64,000 nt of DNA from Gari tellinella (lineage: Eukaryota > Mollusca > Bivalvia > Cardiida > Psammobiidae): assembly GCA_922989275.2 (NCBI GenBank), contig OV277870.1:44574356-44638355 (forward strand), read 5' to 3'. The position numbers and the translations under genes were made by a program. Positions 60,656 to 64,000 of this stretch are shown piece by piece; position 1 is the stretch's first letter; the number at the start of each line of letters is the position of its first letter. A model generated the notes under the pieces. It was not told the DNA's origin, did no database searches, and was given only the letters and a program-made list of their open reading frames with translations.

Positions 60656-61710
60656 TAGTGATAAAAGTGTCCAAACGTCTTGATTCGGATCAAAATCCAC
60701 GTCTGAACTTGAACAAAATTGTTTGTTATTTGCGAAACCAATTTAAATTACGTTTTGCGGCCAAGAGTTGAATATTTTATTAGCTGGGAATAGAAGTCGA
60801 GCATTACGTGCAAAACTGTATTATATTTCTGCGGACGAAATGAGTAAGAGTAAATAGCCATCTCATCTATATCCAAGTTTATATGTGGATAACACGTGCC
60901 TATATAAACACGGACATGTTATATTTAGCGATAAGATTTACGTTTAAAAACATTTTAATTAAAACAATACTTAATAGGCATGTCTGGAATTTAAACTCGC
61001 GAGGGGAGGACAAGATTTAAAAATGATTGCATCTTTATCAAAAAAGCTAAACGGGCAAATGGTATAAAGATGTGCATGTGTTGTTGCTGTGGTTGATGAT
61101 TTTGTTGTTTTAGTCATATTAATATTTCTATCATAACTCTCCACACTGGAGGCAAATAAAGCAAAACAAATTAGTAGCGTTGGACGAGTTACTCGGCATT
61201 AAACAGGGTAGAAACGTGCTATATAAATTAAAATAAATGCAACCCAGTGGTGTTCCTATGTTTTATGTCAAAAATAAAAGTTAAATACATTTGCACGATA
61301 ATTATACTGTCTGGTTTACAGTCCTATCAAAACAAGTCATAAGACAGTTAAAATCATGGTTTTGAGTTGAACAAAAATAAAATGGTAAAATAAAAAACTT
61401 CTGCCGACCTGCTTTCAGTGGTCATCTTATGCAAATTAATGTTTTATTTATTTTAACTTCATCATTGGATTGTCTAATAAAATGTCTATTAAACCTTTAT
61501 GCCGTCGTGGTAAATTCCTGCGCATCACAACTCCCAACCGTTGTAAAATACCTTTTAACCTGTTTTAGAGCTCTTCGCCAACCTTTGACTTCCAGACCCG
61601 ACTATACCGATATGTGTTGATATTTTAGATCCAGATCGGACATCGAATAGCCTGACGTCTGATATGTTTGTACATGTAAAACCTCTATATTACGACCACT
61701 AAAGTTTTAT
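60656..61710. other. Nothing recognised
   Basis: About 1 kb without a family match, apart from a faint GATCCAGATCGGACATCG, GACGTCTGATATG trace of a C hairpin at 61628-61670. No gene seen. Confidence 0.4.
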
Positions 61711-61724
61711 AATTATTGTGTGTT

Positions 61725-61830
61725 TAAGGCTTTAAGCTGTCAGGAGGATGATGGCCCAAAGTAAGTTGAAAGTGAACAGACAGCTTAGGAGCTTTCAGTT
61801 TCACTGTCACCTTGCTTTAAGCTGTAACCA
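61725..61830. repeat. Class-2 hairpin, divergent
   Basis: GGCTTTAAGCTGTCAGG, AAGTAAGTTGAAAGTG, tip ACAGACAGCTTAGGAGC, CACTGTCACCTTGCTTTAAGCTG. Confidence 0.5.
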
Positions 61831-61952
61831 GTTTAGTGTTCGTAATAGAGAAGTCTTATTTGTATATATTTACAGTCGGCATGTCTAAATCTGAAATTAT
61901 ACATTGTAGTTGCATATAGTAATTTGTAAGCAAGGGACATGATGCAAGTTAC

Positions 61953-62202
61953 TACAGTGGAGATTCCATTATTCTTTCCCGTTTAAACGCAAACGTACGC
62001 AAACGCAAAGCACTAAAACGTAGAAAAGTACAATTTTTGGATAATTCTGATAATTCTTGTTTATCTTGGTGGCAAACTTGTTGGAGCCTGATCAGACGCC
62101 GGGTTACCCGGTGTCTGATCTGACTCCAAACTGTTTGCACTGCAAATAATAGTTTTAGCGTAAACGCGTTTATTGGGAAAGAATAACGTTTTCTCCACTG
62201 TA
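61953..62202 (+). mobile_element. MITE-A copy, full length
   Basis: TA-CAGTGGAGATTCCATTATTC to GTTTTCTCCACTG-TA. Confidence 0.93.
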
Positions 62203-62234
62203 AATATCCCCGCTTACTAGAATGGCATGGTTCA

Positions 62235-62390
62235 CAGATGTCGTCTGCATAATTATTATGTTACAAATTTTATTTTCAAAGCCTTTTCAGCTCAAGAATT
62301 TTTAACAGATGGGTGGTCAAACAGTTTGTATCCTAATGAGACGTCGCTTTTCCAAACTGTTTACTAGTTTAAGTAAAGTTACAACTAGCA
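62235..62390 (+). mobile_element. MITE-C remnant, hairpin shortened
   Basis: GATGTCGTCTGC, GGTCAAACAGTTTGTATCCTAATGAGACGTCG then CTTTTCCAAACTGTTTAC. Confidence 0.5.
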
Positions 62391-62434
62391 TACAGAGAGT
62401 TTATAGCAAAACTAGATAAAACGCAATAGCAAGG

Positions 62435-62563
62435 TTCAGTGGAGAATCCGTTATTCTTTCCCGTTTAAACGCAAACGTACGCAAATGCAAAGCACTAAAA
62501 CGTAGAAAAGTACAACTTTTAGACAATTCTGATAATTCATGTTTATCTTGGTGGCAAACAGTT
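62435..62563 (+). mobile_element. MITE-A, cut at the hairpin
   Basis: TTCAGTGGAGAATCCGTTATTC, GTTTAAACGCAAACG through TGGTGGCAAACAGTTC, where it ends abruptly. The break is a few bases into the left hairpin arm. Confidence 0.85.
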
Positions 62564-62584
62564 CAAGAGGTATTGGTCTTTACC

Positions 62585-62680
62585 CTGTATTTAAGGCATG
62601 CGATTGCTTAAAGCAGGGTGGATGTAAAGCAGAAAACCTGACTCTGCTGCAATGTTTCACCCTGTTCCAAACACTACCAG
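62585..62680. repeat. Class-2 hairpin, divergent
   Basis: GCTTAAAGCAGGGTGGATG, TAAAGCAGAAAACC, then TCTGCTGCAATGTTTCACCCTG: arms match imperfectly. Confidence 0.5.
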
Positions 62681-62689
62681 TTAGCCTTA

Positions 62690-63960
62690 TTTTGAGTGTT
62701 TGTTATATGGATTTATAGTAGTGAAATAGTGACTGTGTATATACTATAGCTTATATCTTTATTTGAGTCTCATCATGATTTCAACATTTAATACATATCA
62801 CATAATTTCCATTTACACAAAATCATGACATTCATAAAAGAATTATAATAGACTATATGTTTGATATAATTATCAGAATCCATTTCATAAACAATACTTT
62901 TTAAAAGCCATATGCTACAGCTTTTATTTACATATTCTAAGATATATACAGCCTCTATCAATGATACGACCTAAACAGAGTATTGTATTAAAGGAACACT
63001 AAGAAGGATAAAAAGTTTCAAGGAAATAAAAACAAATAAACAAACGGACTAAAAGGACATTTGAATAAATACATTCAAGAAACAGGTTTATCCCATATAA
63101 GATATGAGATAAAAATTATTGATAGAGACTGTATAAATAAAGTAAAACAAAACAAAAAATTGCGTATTGACATTATTGTACAATGACCATAAAACATCAT
63201 GTTAAAATATTACAGCTAACTACTTACAAAGATAAAAACTTCGACGACGAAGAATACTAAAACAGGTTTTGGCACTTATTCTACACATTTCAGCTTTAGT
63301 GAAAATGAATATAATTTTTTCCATTTTAGACATACTTATAAAATATATGTCAACAGACAGTAAGTAAATGTAATTAAAATGTAATCAAATGCTTGTTGCA
63401 TAGATATTACAGCCAGACAAATCACTGAATGAGAAACATTAATTGTAGTTGATTGTTCATAACATGACCATATATAATATCGTTGCGCGCTTGTCAGACG
63501 TTATTGCAATGTTATAGACCATTAATGCCAAGAGTTTCTAAGTAGATGCTGCATTGTCGTTACTTATAGGGTTTAGACTTATAGACTGATGACATTGTGG
63601 TAAAATAAATTTATATTTTAGAACACTCTCTGAACATGTTAAAATGGGTACATTTGATCATTGAAAGGTAAAATAGTGTTTTTACCAACGAATAACATCT
63701 CTAAGAACAACACAATGAAGAATTCAATAGATTTGAAAATTTTGGTGAATTCTCAGAAATTTCGCATTTTGATAATTTCCTTGGGTTTCGCCTACAGGAC
63801 CTAGACAAGTGTAAAAATATCATAATCCATAAAGTTAACCCTTGGCTATACTGTCTCCAAATTTGGATTAAACAAAAATGATGGCAGTTATGCGGTGAGA
63901 AAGTGATTGGAACCTATGGAGGTTTTACACATGACATGGTGCTTAGCAAACTCTGAGTAG
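62690..63960. other. AT-rich unique-looking DNA
   Basis: The longest stretch in the window with none of its repeat families. No open frame above ~60 codons and no RNA-gene signature seen. Confidence 0.5.
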
Positions 63961-63966
63961 TAAATA

Positions 63967-64000
63967 TACAGTGGAGAATCTGTTATTCTTTCCCGTTTAA
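63967..64000 (+). mobile_element. MITE-A copy, cut by window end
   Basis: TA-CAGTGGAGAATCTGTTATTC then CCCGTTTAA: first 34 bp of another copy. Confidence 0.92.

Overview
The window looks like intergenic, repeat-saturated DNA from a marine bivalve mollusc. It is AT-rich. I found no intact host protein gene, splice-supported exon set, rRNA or tRNA gene, CRISPR array or bacterial feature. The bivalve guess rests on families I recognise from molluscs: the AGCTCACCTGAGC...GTGCTCAAGGTGAGCT repeat (11.9-13.0 kb), a Penelope-like reverse transcriptase (50.8-51.5 kb), and a gypsy-type LTR with a TGGTGGCAGCGGTGGGAT primer site (19.8 kb). Almost every open frame comes from repeat copies, which is why similar short frames recur across the window.

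Most of the window is non-autonomous DNA transposons (MITEs). I named the families by letter. MITE-A is about 250 bp with TIR CAGTGGAG and TA target duplications (Tc1/mariner type), about 25 near-complete and about a dozen broken copies. MITE-B is about 350 bp with TIR CAGTGCTCCCTC and TA. MITE-C, -D and -E are 210-255 bp, start CCC and end GGG, and are flanked by TTAA, as in piggyBac. MITE-H and -I are hAT-like with 8-bp duplications. F, K, L, P and R have fewer copies. A, B, C and E all carry at their centre a long inverted repeat of one plan: CAAACAG outside, GATCAGA in the arms, and a family-specific GC-rich palindrome at the tip. D, R and a minor G family carry a second hairpin type built on AGTAAAGCAGAA.

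Layout. 0-11 kb: MITEs A, C, D, E, F and two L foldback elements. 11.0-13.3 kb: a decayed LINE split by a D element, then a B element split by the AGCTCACC repeat. 13.3-19.5 kb: C and A copies and an A copy split by a hAT MITE. 19.8-20.3 kb: a 433-bp miniature LTR retrotransposon (TRIM), with a solo LTR at 28.8 kb. 22.9-23.6 kb: a 146-bp duplication with one copy filled by MITE-A and the other empty. 34.0-34.4 kb: a dimeric minisatellite. 39-46 kb: nested MITEs, including a three-level nest. 46.0-50.5 kb: a 44-bp minisatellite invaded by MITE-A, MITE-C and a retroelement 3' end. 50.8-52.2 kb: the Penelope-like copy, with an adenine-free patch that looks like A-to-G hypermutation. 52.4-64 kb: more MITEs and two long foldback palindromes (56.2 and 59.0 kb). 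62.6-63.96 kb is featureless AT-rich DNA.

Nesting gives relative ages. A is found inside E and E inside A, so both were mobile in overlapping periods. A is also found inside a perfectly duplicated segment, so it has moved recently. All family assignments come from reading the sequence; superfamily names rest on target-site and terminal motifs, since no transposase is present.
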